DNA of 64,000 bases from JASGKO01 sp049840595 (GCA_049840595.1 JASGKO010000021.1:66659-130658); one strand, 5' to 3'. Shown: positions 16,150-25,586, counted from the first letter of the stretch. Notes: generated by a model not told the origin, from the letters alone. Translations and numbers: made by a program.

Positions 16150-17439
16150 TTAATGAATGATGCCCCAGTGCGGGAGGAAAGGCCAATAAACAAATAACGC
16201 CCGGCCCATGATGTTTTCCTGCGGCACCGTGCCCCAGTAACGGCTGTCGGAGCTGTTGTAGCTGTTGTCGCCCAGCGCGAGGTAGTTCTTCGGCGGCAGG
16301 GTGAAGGGCACGGTCGGATCATTCATCAGGCCACCCGCCGGGCCTTGTGAATAGCCGCAATAGGCTTGTCCCGCCAGCGCTTCCCGCTGTTGCGCCACGA
16401 CATGGTATTCCTTCTCCAGCGCCTGCATTTTCGTCCGGATCTGCGCCGCCTCGGCCTCGCTCGTCGCCTGCTGGTATTCCCCCTGCGCGGCCTGCACCTC
16501 GGCCAGCAATTCGTCGAATCGCTTCGCCACGCTCAGGAACTTCTGCGCGCCCTCGGCATCCACCTTCATCACCCGCTGGAAGCCCGGCTCCTGGGCCAGC
16601 TGGCCGTTGATGAACAACTGGGGCGAGGCGATCCGCAGGCTGTCGCCAGGCGTGCCCGCGAGACGCTTGATGTAATACTCCGAGGTGCCGCTCATCGAGC
16701 GAATCCCGGCGATCCCGGCCGTGGTGAAGACAAACACGTTGCTCCGCTGCGGCGGGAAGAAGTTGTAGCTCATCTTGTCCACAAACACGTGGTCGCCGGT
16801 ATCGTAATACCCGCGCGCCACCGGCTGGCCGGCGATCAACTGGCGGCCCTCATACAAATTGAACGCCTGCTTCAACGTATCCGCCGGAGCCCAGATACGG
16901 TAGCTGCTGTGCTGGCACACCACCTCGGTCCACGGAAGCACCGGCCAGGCATGGTCCACTAGGTTGATGACCTGATCGTCCGCGGTGGCGATGGTATTCA
17001 GATATTTGCGCCCGTGCAGGGCAAAATCCACCAGCCGCAGCACCGGATTGGGCGGCGCATCGTTGGTCACATGGCCGATGATGCCATTGAGGGTCGGCTG
17101 CATCGAGCCGGTGGGAATGGTGAACGGCTGGAGAAAATAGGACCGCACCCCGAGCGCCACCACGATCGCCACCAGAAAGACCTCCACATTTTCCCGCCAC
17201 CCGGCATCGGGCAGGGTCGGGAAATGCTCGCCGAATTTCTCCTCCAGCTCCGCCGTCGCCTTCTCCACTTCCTCACGGCCGCCAGTCTGCAGCGCGGCCT
17301 TCAAATTCGCCAGGGAGGCCTCCATCTGCTCAAGCGCCTCGGGCTTCTTGAGATCGCGCTGGGCATGCAGCAATTTCGTGGCGTTCTTCAGGACGAGGTG
17401 GCCGTCCTTGCGATAGCGGGGCTGGAATAATGCGAGCAT
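16150..17439 (-). CDS. lepB: Signal peptidase I with large insert
   Basis: A 429-residue leader peptidase that cleaves signal peptides of exported proteins. Catalytic Ser is in TIPTGSMQPTL, catalytic Lys in DKMSYNFFPPQRSNVFVF, and the GDNS box in ALGDNSYNSSDSRYWG, all on the periplasmic side. Unlike most relatives (about 200-330 residues), it has a 100-residue helical N-terminal region before the membrane anchor. It also has an Ala/Glu/Gln-rich coiled-coil-like insert near residues 310-365, between the Lys site and the GDNS box. The ATG at 17439 begins the leftward operon that ends with squalene/phytoene synthase. The enzyme should be active, as all key residues are kept. Confidence 0.88.
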   Translation of the reverse strand: MLALFQPRYRKDGHLVLKNATKLLHAQRDLKKPEALEQMEASLANLKAALQTGGREEVEKATAELEEKFGEHFPTLPDAGWRENVEVFLVAIVVALGVRSYFLQPFTIPTGSMQPTLNGIIGHVTNDAPPNPVLRLVDFALHGRKYLNTIATADDQVINLVDHAWPVLPWTEVVCQHSSYRIWAPADTLKQAFNLYEGRQLIAGQPVARGYYDTGDHVFVDKMSYNFFPPQRSNVFVFTTAGIAGIRSMSGTSEYYIKRLAGTPGDSLRIASPQLFINGQLAQEPGFQRVMKVDAEGAQKFLSVAKRFDELLAEVQAAQGEYQQATSEAEAAQIRTKMQALEKEYHVVAQQREALAGQAYCGYSQGPAGGLMNDPTVPFTLPPKNYLALGDNSYNSSDSRYWGTVPQENIMGRALFVYWPFLPHWGIIH

Positions 17440-17588
17440 ACGTTTTTCCCGGTCATACCGGCATCGCAATGAACGGGGAAACCGGCCTGATGGGAAGCGA
17501 AAAAACGCGTGATTTGTTCTAGTATTTATAAAACAACCGGTTCGGTGGCATTGCCGATGCTATGGAGGTTAAAAAAAGGATAATTTCC

Positions 17589-17768
17589 ATGAATGCCGCA
17601 ACCAATCAGCCCAGCCGGGGCTCCAGCATCGCCCTCAGCCGCGCCAGCGCGCTGAAGCAGAAGCTGCGTCACCTCTTCTGGCAGCGCCACGAGCTTTCCA
17701 TGCAGGAAGTCTGCCGCGCCGCCAGCTTCTCGAAGATGTGCCACGCCCCGACCTCGAACGTCCGTTAA
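17589..17768 (+). CDS. Possible 59-residue protein of unknown function
   Basis: A small frame, beginning MNAATNQPSRGSSIALSRAS, that is preceded by AAAGGATAATTTCC, a good ribosome-binding site at about the right spacing. The peptide is basic and helical but has no family I know. It lies alone upstream of the signal peptidase gene, divergent from it, and 20 bases before an R2 repeat. Length and isolation leave the call uncertain. Confidence 0.3.
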   Translation: MNAATNQPSRGSSIALSRASALKQKLRHLFWQRHELSMQEVCRAASFSKMCHAPTSNVR

Positions 17769-17787
17769 AGGATCGCCAACAGAGAAA

Positions 17788-17862
17788 TGAACCGCGAATC
17801 TCACGGAGCACGCCGGTTCGATCGCTTTTTATCCGTGCCCAGCCGCGACCTCCGCGGTTAAA
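17788..17862. repeat. Interspersed repeat R2, degenerate hairpin copy
   Basis: Arms GAACCGCGAATCTCACGG and a right arm ending CCTCCGCGGTTAA are recognisable but diverged from the 33-bp repeat at 51137. No gene lies between the arms. Confidence 0.65.
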
Positions 17863-17885
17863 AAAACTTCCCGAAAAAGTCTCCT

Positions 17886-18014
17886 TCACTTCCCCGCCAT
17901 CGTGGGGATCGGAACGACCGGTTGCTCCCGGTAATGCTTCACGACCACCCCGACGAGGATCGCGAGCAGGACGAACACCACGAGCTTGATCTCCTGTTTC
18001 GTCAGTTTAAGCAT
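17886..18014 (-). CDS. 42-residue single-pass membrane microprotein
   Basis: A short frame starting ATG at 18014 after AAAGGGGACGGATGCG, which gives a good ribosome-binding site. The product starts MLKLTKQEIKLVVFVLLA, has one membrane helix (about residues 11-25, IKLVVFVLLAILVGVVV), and then a basic-acidic tail ending PTMAGK. Its start resembles the membrane-anchor N-terminus of ComEA-type DNA-uptake proteins, without the helix-hairpin-helix domain, but this is only a resemblance. Too short for most gene finders. It lies in a 760-base region otherwise occupied only by an R2 repeat and a doubtful small frame. Confidence 0.6.
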   Translation of the reverse strand: MLKLTKQEIKLVVFVLLAILVGVVVKHYREQPVVPIPTMAGK

Positions 18015-18202
18015 CGCATCCGTCCCCTTTCACAGTGGTGAGTCTGCCTCAACTCCGCCTCTTCTGTAAAACGCGATCTTGCAGGGCACCCCGAGTTTGC
18101 CGATTCGCCTTCCAGGTTGGTGGAAAAATCTGCCCGCATCATCTTCTCATCATTTTGACCGCTTAGACTCTCCTCACCTGCAAAAAACCTGGAGCGGTCC
18201 CT

Positions 18203-18805
18203 ATGAATATTTCTCTTCAAACCACTTGGAAGCCACTGCTGGCCTGCGGGTTGGTGATGATTGGCGGCATCCTGCTGTCCTTCCAGCAATCGCCCGACGC
18301 GCCAAGACCGGCGGCTCCCCTGCCCACACCGATATCGGCGCAAAACAGCACGCCTCCACCAGCCCGGAGCCCTGCCCAAGCCCCACACCTGGCCAGCGCA
18401 CCGGCCACCACGCCTGCCACGAAGCCCGCCCCCACAGTCTCCCAACCCGCGGCTCCGGCAAAACAAACCGCGGACAATGATCTCACGCAAAAACAGCGAA
18501 CCTTCATGGCCCGGACGGCCCTGAGCGGGGTCGGCTCCGACCCGGTGGCCGAGAATATGTGGGTCCAGGCAATCAACGATCCCACGTTTTCCAAACACGA
18601 TCGCCAGGATTTAATCGAGGACCTCAACGAAGTCGGCTACGCCGATCTCAAGCACCCCACCTCCTACGATCTGAACCTCATGGAATACCGCCTGAATTTG
18701 GTCGAAAAGCTGCTGCCCACCGCGATAGACCAGGTGAATTACAACGCCTTCCAGGAAGCTCATAGGGACCTGGTGAACATGCTCACCAAGGCGGGCAAAT
18801 ACTAA
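18203..18805 (+). CDS. Membrane-anchored protein with proline/alanine-rich linker
   Basis: A 200-residue protein. An N-terminal hydrophobic segment (about residues 10-26, PLLACGLVMIGGILLSF) anchors it; residues about 31-90 are Pro/Ala/Thr-rich and likely unfolded, as in cell-wall-spanning linkers. The C-terminal 105 residues are helical, with a repeated hydrophobic pattern, and show no known family. The start ATG at 18203 follows GGAGCGG. I infer a periplasmic helical domain held at a distance from the membrane. Confidence 0.65.
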   Translation: MNISLQTTWKPLLACGLVMIGGILLSFQQSPDAPRPAAPLPTPISAQNSTPPPARSPAQAPHLASAPATTPATKPAPTVSQPAAPAKQTADNDLTQKQRTFMARTALSGVGSDPVAENMWVQAINDPTFSKHDRQDLIEDLNEVGYADLKHPTSYDLNLMEYRLNLVEKLLPTAIDQVNYNAFQEAHRDLVNMLTKAGKY

Positions 18806-18854
18806 GTGCCCTTTCGTCTTTTTCGCATATTTCGCATGGAAAAACGCTGCCCTC

Positions 18855-19307
18855 TTACTCCCGGCTTTTGGAATCCATCCAGATGGTAACCGGCCCGTCG
18901 TTCACCAGTTCCACCTGCATATCCGCCCCAAACTCCCCTCGCCCCACCGGGCGCTGTAACTCCGCCTCCAGCTTCGCCAGGAATTGCTCATAAAGTGGGA
19001 TCGCCTGTTCCGGCGGCGCCGCCCGGATAAACGAGGGCCGATTGCCCTTTTTGGTCGCGGCAAAGAGCGTGAACTGGCTCACGACCAGCACGTCGCCCCC
19101 GGCCTCGGCCACGCTCAGATTCATCTGTCCCGCCGCATCGGCAAAGATCCGCAGCTTCGCGATCTTGCCCGCCAGCCATTCGATGTCCTCCGCGCCATCG
19201 GCCGCTTCCACTCCCAACAAAACGAGCAGGCCCCGCTCAATCGAAGAGCGGACCTGCCCGAAAATGGTAACTGAAGCGCGACTCACGCGCTGAATGACGA
19301 CCCGCAT
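18855..19307 (-). CDS. dtd: D-aminoacyl-tRNA deacylase
   Basis: A 150-residue enzyme that removes D-amino acids from mischarged tRNA. It has the canonical start MRVVIQRVSRASV, the SQFTLFA motif with the catalytic threonine near residues 77-83, and the cis-proline block NDGPVT near 137-142. Length matches the family (about 145-150). The gene is in the cytoplasm, read leftward, and ends 50 bases from the upstream convergent gene. Confident. Confidence 0.95.
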   Translation of the reverse strand: MRVVIQRVSRASVTIFGQVRSSIERGLLVLLGVEAADGAEDIEWLAGKIAKLRIFADAAGQMNLSVAEAGGDVLVVSQFTLFAATKKGNRPSFIRAAPPEQAIPLYEQFLAKLEAELQRPVGRGEFGADMQVELVNDGPVTIWMDSKSRE

Positions 19308-19313
19308 CCTGAA

Positions 19314-20512
19314 CTAGTCTCCACCAGGACCACCGCCGCGTCCACCACCACCACCACCACCACCACCGCCCCCGCCAAACCCACCTGGGCCACCCCCGCC
19401 AAAACCCCCACCTCCGAACCCACCCGGTCCCCCAAAGCCGCCACCCCGCTGGGTCGCGGTCTGGATTTCCGTCGGGTTCGCTCCCGCTGCAGCCAGATCC
19501 GTCTTCGCCTGATCCGCACCTTCCGACTGTGATAACGTCCGATACAGACTCCGGATGCTGGAAGCTCCGGTCATCGGGACTGGTCACCGAGGAAAGCATC
19601 TTGAGCGCCGTCGTCGGGTCCTGACCCGCCGTCTGCCGGATGTAACTGGCCGTGGCCGAGCCGTAATTCGCCGTCCCCTGCAAGGTGCTCAACAGCGCCG
19701 CCGCATCCGTCGGGCTCAACGAGCGCATGATGTTCTGGTATGCCTGCGCCTGTGCCGTCGGATCGCTGATCGAAGCCGCTTCGGCTTCCGCCGTCCGCGG
19801 ATCAATCTTCGCCATCTGCCCCACGATGCTAGAAATGGCCGAGGCCTGATCCTGCCCCTGCAATGCACTCTTCGCGTACGCCAGCGCGCTCTGCGGATCA
19901 TGCTGTGCCCAGTTGTTCATCGCCGTCTGGATCAACTGCGAGCGATCGGAAGCTCGCAGGCTGGCTCATCGCATAGCCAATCGCCGCCGTGGGATTCGAT
20001 TGCGACCACTGGTTGATCGCCATCTGCATCGCGCGCGCCGCGTCCTGCGCATTCGGCAGGGCCTTGGCCAGCGAGAGCGCCGTCACCGGATCCGTCTCGG
20101 CCAGGCGACCGATCAAGGCCGAGGAAAGCATCCCCTGCTCGCGACCGGTCGTGAATTGCTTGATATCCGCCAGCGCCTGCGGGATCTGCGACGGATCGAG
20201 CTTCTGGAGCAGTGCAAAAATCTGGCCGAAGCGCTGGCGCATGTTGCCGCTCGTATCCGCCAGCAGCTTCTTCAATTCGTCGTCAAACTCCCCGGCCGAA
20301 AGCGTGAGCTTCGCATCCGCCGTCGGAGTGGCCGAGCCGGTCGGCTTCGCCTGCGTAATCATCGGCGTGGACGCTGCCGTCGGCGCCGGAGTCGCCACGG
20401 CGACCACCGGGGTCACGGGCAGGTCGCCCGGGCCGGGACGTCCGATAAAGTAGCCGGTCGTCACCCCTACGAAGAAGAGGGCGCCGCCAATCATAATGTA
20501 GCGTATGATCAT
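19314..20512 (-). pseudogene. Membrane-anchored repeat protein with Gly-rich tail; two frameshifts
   Basis: Three overlapping frames form one protein of about 398 residues. It has a membrane anchor (IMIGGALFFVGVTTGYFIG near residues 6-24), a Pro/Ala/Thr-rich linker, a helical middle with tandem repeats of the type WxQxxPxxAxxYA (two copies, around residues 165 and 190), and a C-terminus of almost pure glycine. The tail reads GGGFGG, then GGPGGFGGGGFGG and a long run of glycine. Frame breaks lie at about 19942 (extra base in CGATCGCTCGCAG) and about 19577; each is cured by removing one base. The length fits a helical repeat scaffold, but I know no family. The frame breaks may be sequence errors. 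Confidence 0.55.
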
Positions 20513-20602
20513 AAATGGGGTGTGGTTGGTCGCGTAATTTGTCGTTAACGATCACGGGTGAAACCCGCGTTGCGTGCCGTGGTTGCAAAATTATCAATTC
20601 CC

Positions 20603-20794
20603 TTACAATTCCCCTTTAGCAACCTTCCCCAACCACTCTTCAGGAAGCCCTGGAAGGGCGTCGGAAATAAGCCGGTGGTGAAAATCACCGGAACCCGAAA
20701 CCAAAAAATCTGCGTCCGGAGGGCCGTTGGAAACTACCGTCACAATGGAGGCGCGCTCCCCTTCCTCAACAACCCTCCGAAACTCTTCAGCCAT
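20603..20794 (-). CDS. Possible small protein of unknown function
   Basis: A 63-residue frame, MAEEFRRVVEEGERASIV..., ending in EEWLGKVAKGEL. The composition is acidic and amphipathic, and a GGAG lies about 20 bases upstream. I know no family. It occupies the gap between the repeat protein at 20512 and the transporter gene ending at 20855; remaining bases on either side show no other gene. Confidence 0.35.
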   Translation of the reverse strand: MAEEFRRVVEEGERASIVTVVSNGPPDADFLVSGSGDFHHRLISDALPGLPEEWLGKVAKGEL

Positions 20795-20854
20795 CGAAAA
20801 CAGGCTCCCACGCTCCTATCTTTTAACTTCTAACTCGTAATTTTTAACTTCCCC

Positions 20855-21585
20855 TCAATACCGCAGAATCTTCGCCAGAAATCCCCGGGTCGGCTCCTGT
20901 CGCGGATTCTCAAACAATTCCTCGCCCGCCGCCGTTTCCACAATCTTCCCGCCCGCCAAAAACGCCACCTGATCCCCTACCCGGCGGGCAAAGCTCATCT
21001 CGTGCGTCACGAGCACGAAATCGCGCCCTTCCTGCTTGAGTTCCTCGATCACCGCCAGCACCTCCGCCGTCATCTCGGGATCGAGCGCACTCGTCGGCTC
21101 GTCGAAAAGCAGCAGCCGCGGCTTGATCGCAATCGCCCGGGCAATCGCCACCCGCTGCTGCTGCCCGCCGCTCAGCGCCCCCGGCTTCTTGTGCGCATGC
21201 TCCGCCAGCTTGAACCGCTCCAACGCCGCCCGCGCCGCCGCCTCGCAGCCGCCCGCCCCAGGCCATGCACCTTCTCCAGCGGCAGCATTACATTCTGCAA
21301 CGCCGTGAGGTGCGGAAAAAGATTGTAGGCCTGGAAGACCACGCCGAGGTTGCGCCGCCAGTCGCGCCGCTTCTTTTCTTCAGCGCCCAGCCGGGTCCCG
21401 TCGATTTCCACCGTCCCGGCCTCGGGAATCACCAACCCGGCGAGAATGCGCAGCAGGGTGGACTTCCCGCCCCCCGAGGGTCCGATCAGCACCAGCGACT
21501 GCGCCTTTTCCAAGTGCAGCGACACCCCGTCCAGCACCCGGTGGGTGCCATACTGCTTGGTGAGATTTTCCAGGTGCAGCTCCAT
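20855..21585 (-). pseudogene. Amino-acid ABC transporter ATP-binding protein (GlnQ-like), one frameshift
   Basis: Two frames form one 243-residue ATPase. Walker A GPSGGGKST, Q-loop VVFQAYNLFPHL, signature LSGGQQQRVAIARAI and Walker B LLLFDEPTSALDP are intact, as is the switch VTHEMSFAR. The sequence is of the polar amino-acid uptake type. A base is missing at about 21243-21245: adding one G restores the reading ...GLGRAAAEAAARAALERF. It precedes, on the same strand, nothing; its partner permease is upstream with an 8-base gap. The break is probably a sequence error. Confidence 0.85.
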
Positions 21586-21593
21586 GCGGTTCC

Positions 21594-22334
21594 TTAATTT
21601 TCAAAGCGCAGCTTGCGCTCCAGCGCCTGCGTCCAGAGCGAGATCGGCAGAGTGATGACGAGATAGCCCAGCGCGAGTGGCAGATAGCTCTCCAGCGCAT
21701 TGAAGGTGTAGCTGTTCACATTCTGCGCGTTCAAGGTGAACTCGCTGATCCCGATGATCGAAAGCAGCGAACTATCCTTCACCAGCGAAGCGAACTGGCC
21801 GGCCAGCGGCGGCAGGCTCTGCCGGATTGCCTGCGGCGCGATCACGTAACGGTAGATCTGCGCCGTCGAAAGCCCGATCGCCCGCGCGCTCTCCCATTGC
21901 GACCCCGCAATCGACTCGATCCCCGCCCGCACGATCTCACTAATATAGGCACCGCTGAAGCCCGACAAAATCAACACTCCGGCAATAAAACGGTCGGTAA
22001 TCCCCACCTGATCGAACACCCCGTAGAACAGCACCAGAATCTGCACCAGCAACGGCGTCCCGCGAATCAGTTCCACATAAATCCGGCACACATCGCGGAC
22101 GAACGTCCACGGACACCGCCGCCCCATCGCCAGCAGGACTCCGACCAGCGTGCTACATCCCAGCGAAGCCCCCGAGAGCGCGAGCGTCAGCAGCCAGCCC
22201 TGCCAGAACATCTGCCGATAACCCCACACCGGTCCCCAGTGCACCGCCATCGCCCGGAGCGAAAAATAAAGCACCCCGGCAAACAGCAGCAGGGCCAGAA
22301 GGAAATGAAGCAGGCGTCTTATTTTCGGTGCCAC
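21594..22334 (-). CDS. Amino-acid ABC transporter permease (His/Glu/Gln/Arg family)
   Basis: A polytopic permease of about 246 residues with the EAA-loop sequence, EIVRAGIESIAGSQWESARAIGLS, that contacts the ATPase. Five or six hydrophobic segments and the SGFSGAYISEI motif are typical for the polar amino-acid uptake family. I begin it at GTG 22334; an upstream TTG at 22370 would add 12 residues that do not look like a leader. The gene is first in a two-gene operon with the ATPase. No substrate-binding protein is encoded nearby, so it must come from elsewhere. Confidence 0.83.
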   Translation of the reverse strand: MAPKIRRLLHFLLALLLFAGVLYFSLRAMAVHWGPVWGYRQMFWQGWLLTLALSGASLGCSTLVGVLLAMGRRCPWTFVRDVCRIYVELIRGTPLLVQILVLFYGVFDQVGITDRFIAGVLILSGFSGAYISEIVRAGIESIAGSQWESARAIGLSTAQIYRYVIAPQAIRQSLPPLAGQFASLVKDSSLLSIIGISEFTLNAQNVNSYTFNALESYLPLALGYLVITLPISLWTQALERKLRFEN

Positions 22335-22441
22335 TCCCCGCAGCCTGCGCAATCCCGCCCCGCATCGCAAGCCTGCGCATCACCTCTTCTGCCGACCAAC
22401 CCCCGTGACATCCCACCGCGCTCGCGCTAGCGTGCCCGGCC

Positions 22442-22981
22442 ATGTTCATCGCCCACCTGCCCGCCGGCTATGCCTTGTGGCACAGCCTCGGGCTTTCCGA
22501 TTCTCCCATCCTCGCCGCGCGGGAGCGCCGGCCGGTGCTGGCCGTTTTCCTCGTCGCGAGCGTCTTCCCGGATGTGGACCTCCTTTACTTCTACCATTTC
22601 GACCCCCGGCGCCTGCAGCACCACTATTATTGGACGCACCTGCCGGTCTTTTGGCTGGCGGTCTTTGCCGTGGGCATGTTCACCGCGGCCCTCTACCAGC
22701 AGCGGCGGCTGGCCCTGCTGGTCAGCGCATTCTCGGCGGGGGCCCTCCTGCACCTCATCCTCGACACCCCGTTCGGCGGCATCGCCTGGCTCTACCCGTT
22801 TTCGGACAAACTCTTCGCCCTGGTGACGACTCCCGACCCCCGTCGCCCCTGGTATTTCGATTTCTTTCTCCACTGGACGTTTTTGGTCGAGCTCGCCCTC
22901 TGCGGCTGGGCCGCGTGGGTCTTCCATCGCCGCCATTGGCAAAAAACACCGCCGCCCACCCCTTCAGAACCCTCTCTGTAA
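22442..22981 (+). CDS. Metal-dependent membrane hydrolase-like protein (DUF457/YdjM)
   Basis: A 179-residue membrane protein starting MFIAHLPAGYALWHSL. Motifs FPDVDLLYFYHF, HHYYWTHLPVFW and ALLHLILDTPFGG contain the His/Asp residues that bind metal in the DUF457/YdjM (LexA-regulated hydrolase-like) family. About four hydrophobic segments follow. Function within the family is poorly known; a lipid- or wall-precursor hydrolase has been suggested. It is divergent from the permease at 22334 with a 107-base gap. Confidence 0.75.
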   Translation: MFIAHLPAGYALWHSLGLSDSPILAARERRPVLAVFLVASVFPDVDLLYFYHFDPRRLQHHYYWTHLPVFWLAVFAVGMFTAALYQQRRLALLVSAFSAGALLHLILDTPFGGIAWLYPFSDKLFALVTTPDPRRPWYFDFFLHWTFLVELALCGWAAWVFHRRHWQKTPPPTPSEPSL

Positions 22982-23097
22982 GGCAATCCACCCTGTTATC
23001 ATTTGATCTTGACGATCTTGCGCAAACCGGCATGATTCCGCCCGATTTTGGACTGAACAAACACTAAACTTGTCTAAATCCTGATACTTTAAGTCGA

Positions 23098-24586
23098 ATG
23101 GGTCATTTCATTTGGGCTGCTGTCTACACTACGATCATCGCTGGAATGTCCCTCTACGGCATTCACCGTTACGTCATTCTTTACCTTTACTGGAAGAATC
23201 GGAAGCGCGTGCCACAGCCCACGCAACACTTCGCCGAGCTCCCGCAAGTCACGGTTCAGCTTCCCATCTTTAACGAATTCTTCGTCGTCGAACGCCTCCT
23301 GGAATCGGTGAGCCTGCTCGATTACCCGAAGGATCGCCTGCAAATCCAGGTCCTCGACGACTCCACCGACGACACCCGCGAGCTGGTGCAGACCGAGGTG
23401 GCCAAACTCGCCGCCCGGGGCTACGACGTCGAGACTCCGCCATCGCGTGGATCGCACCGGCTTCAAGGCCGGCGCCCTCGATGAAGGCATGGCCAGCGCC
23501 AAGGGCGACTACATCCTCATCCTCGACGCCGATTTCGTGCCGCCTGCCGACCTCCTGCAGCGCACCATCCATTTCTTCACCAACGAAAACACCGGCATGG
23601 TGCAGACCCGCTGGGGCCACCTGAACCGCGACTACTCGCTCCTCACCCGCGTCCAGGCCCTCTACATCGACGCCCACTTCGTCCTCGAGCAGACCGCCCG
23701 CAGCCGCAGCGGTCGTTTCTTCAACTTCAACGGCACCACCGGCATCTGGCGCAAGTCCTGCATCGTCGATGCCGGCGGCTGGCAGCACGACACGCTCACC
23801 GAGGATCTCGACCTGAGCTACCGCGCGCAGCTCGAGGGCTGGCGCTTCGTTTACCTCAACGACGTGGTCACCCCGGCGGAACTCCCCGTGGAAATCAACG
23901 GCTTCAAATCGCAGCAACACCGCTGGGCCAAGGGCTCGGTGCAGACCTGCCTGAAGCTCCTGCCCGCCCTCTGGCGCAGCAAGCTCCCCTTCATGCTCAA
24001 GGTGGAAGGCACCGCGCATCTTACCTCCTACTTCATCAGCCTCCTGCTGGTCGTTTACTGCCTCCTCATCTGGCCCACGCTCACCCCCGTGCACCACAGC
24101 TGGCTGCATGCAATCTTGATCGATGCCCCGATGTTCCTCATCACCTCGATCCCGTTCATCCTCTACTACCTGATGGCGCAGAAGCAGCTCAACCCCCGCG
24201 GCTGGGTGCGGGAGCTCGTGCTGGTCCCCTTCATGATCTCGATCGGCGTCGGCGTCTCGCTCAACAACACACGCGCCGTGCTTGAGGCCCTCTTCCGCCA
24301 CGAGAGCCACTTCATCCGCACGCCGAAGTACGGCATCAACGCCAAGGGCCAGAGCTGGCGCCGGGGCCGTTACTCGCCGCTCAAGTCCATCCTCATCGCG
24401 GTGGAAATCCTTTTCGCGGGCTACTTTATGGGCCTCACCTATCACGCCTGGGATGAAAAAAACTACAGTTCGCTGCTCTTTTTGATTCTCTTTACGAGCG
24501 GATTCCTTTATGTCGCCTTCAAGTCCATCGCCCAATGGCTGCCAAAATTGGGCGAACGAGCCCCTCAGGATGCCGTTCCGGCCTAG
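23098..24586 (+). pseudogene. Family 2 glycosyltransferase, CslA-like; one frameshift
   Basis: Two frames give a 495-residue membrane-bound glycosyltransferase. The donor-binding Asp is in LDDSTDDT (near residue 90), the DxD-like site in LILDADFV, the catalytic base in LTEDLDLSY, and QQHRWAKG is the processive QxxRW motif. Four or five C-terminal membrane helices follow. The layout is that of the cellulose-synthase-like glucomannan synthase group. The frame break is near 23434; removing the A in GAGACTCC gives the expected reading ...DVELRHRVDRTGFKAG. It makes an exported beta-linked polysaccharide in the inner membrane, of uncertain sugar type. A sequence error is likely. Confidence 0.85.
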
Positions 24587-24638
24587 AAAAGCATAATTTA
24601 CTTGCATCGGCACGGTTGATGCTGGATTGCTTGCCACG

Positions 24639-25358
24639 ATGATGTTGAGAAAACTCGCTGCTATTTTTTTCCTAGCGTGCACCACGATCACCACGTGGGC
24701 TGGAGTTGACTCGACTCGCAGCGTTTTCATCAGCATTCCCGACCAGCGCCTCGTGCTGGTGGAAAACGGCAAAACGATTGCCAAATATCCCGTCTCCACC
24801 TCCCGCTACGGAGTGGGCGATAGCTGGCGCAGCTACTGCACGCCACTCGGCACGCTCGAAGTCGTGCAAAAAATCGGTGCCAAGGCCCCGCTCGGCGGCG
24901 TTTTCAAGCACCGCCAGTTCACGGGTGAAGTTTTGCAGCCCAATGCCGCCGGACGCGACCCGATCGTGACCCGCATCATGTGGCTCAACGGCATGGAAAG
25001 CGGCAACCAGCACGCCTACCAGCGCGGCATTTACATCCACGGCACCCCGGTCGAGAACCTGATCGGCACGCCCGCCAGCTACGGCTGCATCCGCATGCGC
25101 TCCAAAGATGTGGTCTCCCTCTTCGATGCGCTCCCGCTCGGCACCAGGGTGACCATTCTTGCCCAGCCGATCCGCAAGATTCTCGCCGAGCTGCGCAACC
25201 TGCCCGCCGCTCCTGCACCCAAGACCATCGCCGCCACGACTCCCGCCGCCACCAAGCCTGCGCCTGACAAAGCGGCCAAGCCCGCCAAAGCGAGCACCGC
25301 CAGCAGCACCGCCTCCACTACGATCAAGTCCAGCAAGCTCCTCGCTCGCGCGAACTGA
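24639..25358 (+). CDS. Exported L,D-transpeptidase
   Basis: A 239-residue YkuD-domain protein. Signal peptide MMLRKLAAIFFLACTTITTW (cleaved near TWA), then the catalytic block IYIHGTPVENLIGTPASYG and GCIRM, with His and active-site Cys near residues 131 and 148. It cross-links peptidoglycan or attaches proteins to it in the periplasm. The C-terminal 65 residues form a Lys/Ala/Pro-rich tail that probably contacts the wall. The chosen start begins at the ATG just before MLRK, to give a typical signal peptide. It is alone, 50 bases after the glycosyltransferase. Confidence 0.87.
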   Translation: MMLRKLAAIFFLACTTITTWAGVDSTRSVFISIPDQRLVLVENGKTIAKYPVSTSRYGVGDSWRSYCTPLGTLEVVQKIGAKAPLGGVFKHRQFTGEVLQPNAAGRDPIVTRIMWLNGMESGNQHAYQRGIYIHGTPVENLIGTPASYGCIRMRSKDVVSLFDALPLGTRVTILAQPIRKILAELRNLPAAPAPKTIAATTPAATKPAPDKAAKPAKASTASSTASTTIKSSKLLARAN

Positions 25359-25586
25359 TTGGCGCAGCGCATTTAGCGCGAAGCCTGCATTGTAGAAAAG
25401 ATCCACGCCATGGCCAGCGAGGTTTCAGCCTCGTGCGATCTGTAACCGAGGGGCAACGCAGGGCTGCCCCATTCTGCTCTCAACGCACCTCGGTCGTTTT
25501 TTTCACCGGCTCTAATTGGCTGGCTTTCCGAAAAAAATTGCCAATTTCCCCAAGGAACCTTTACTCCCGTTCGTTGAGAAAGAGGC

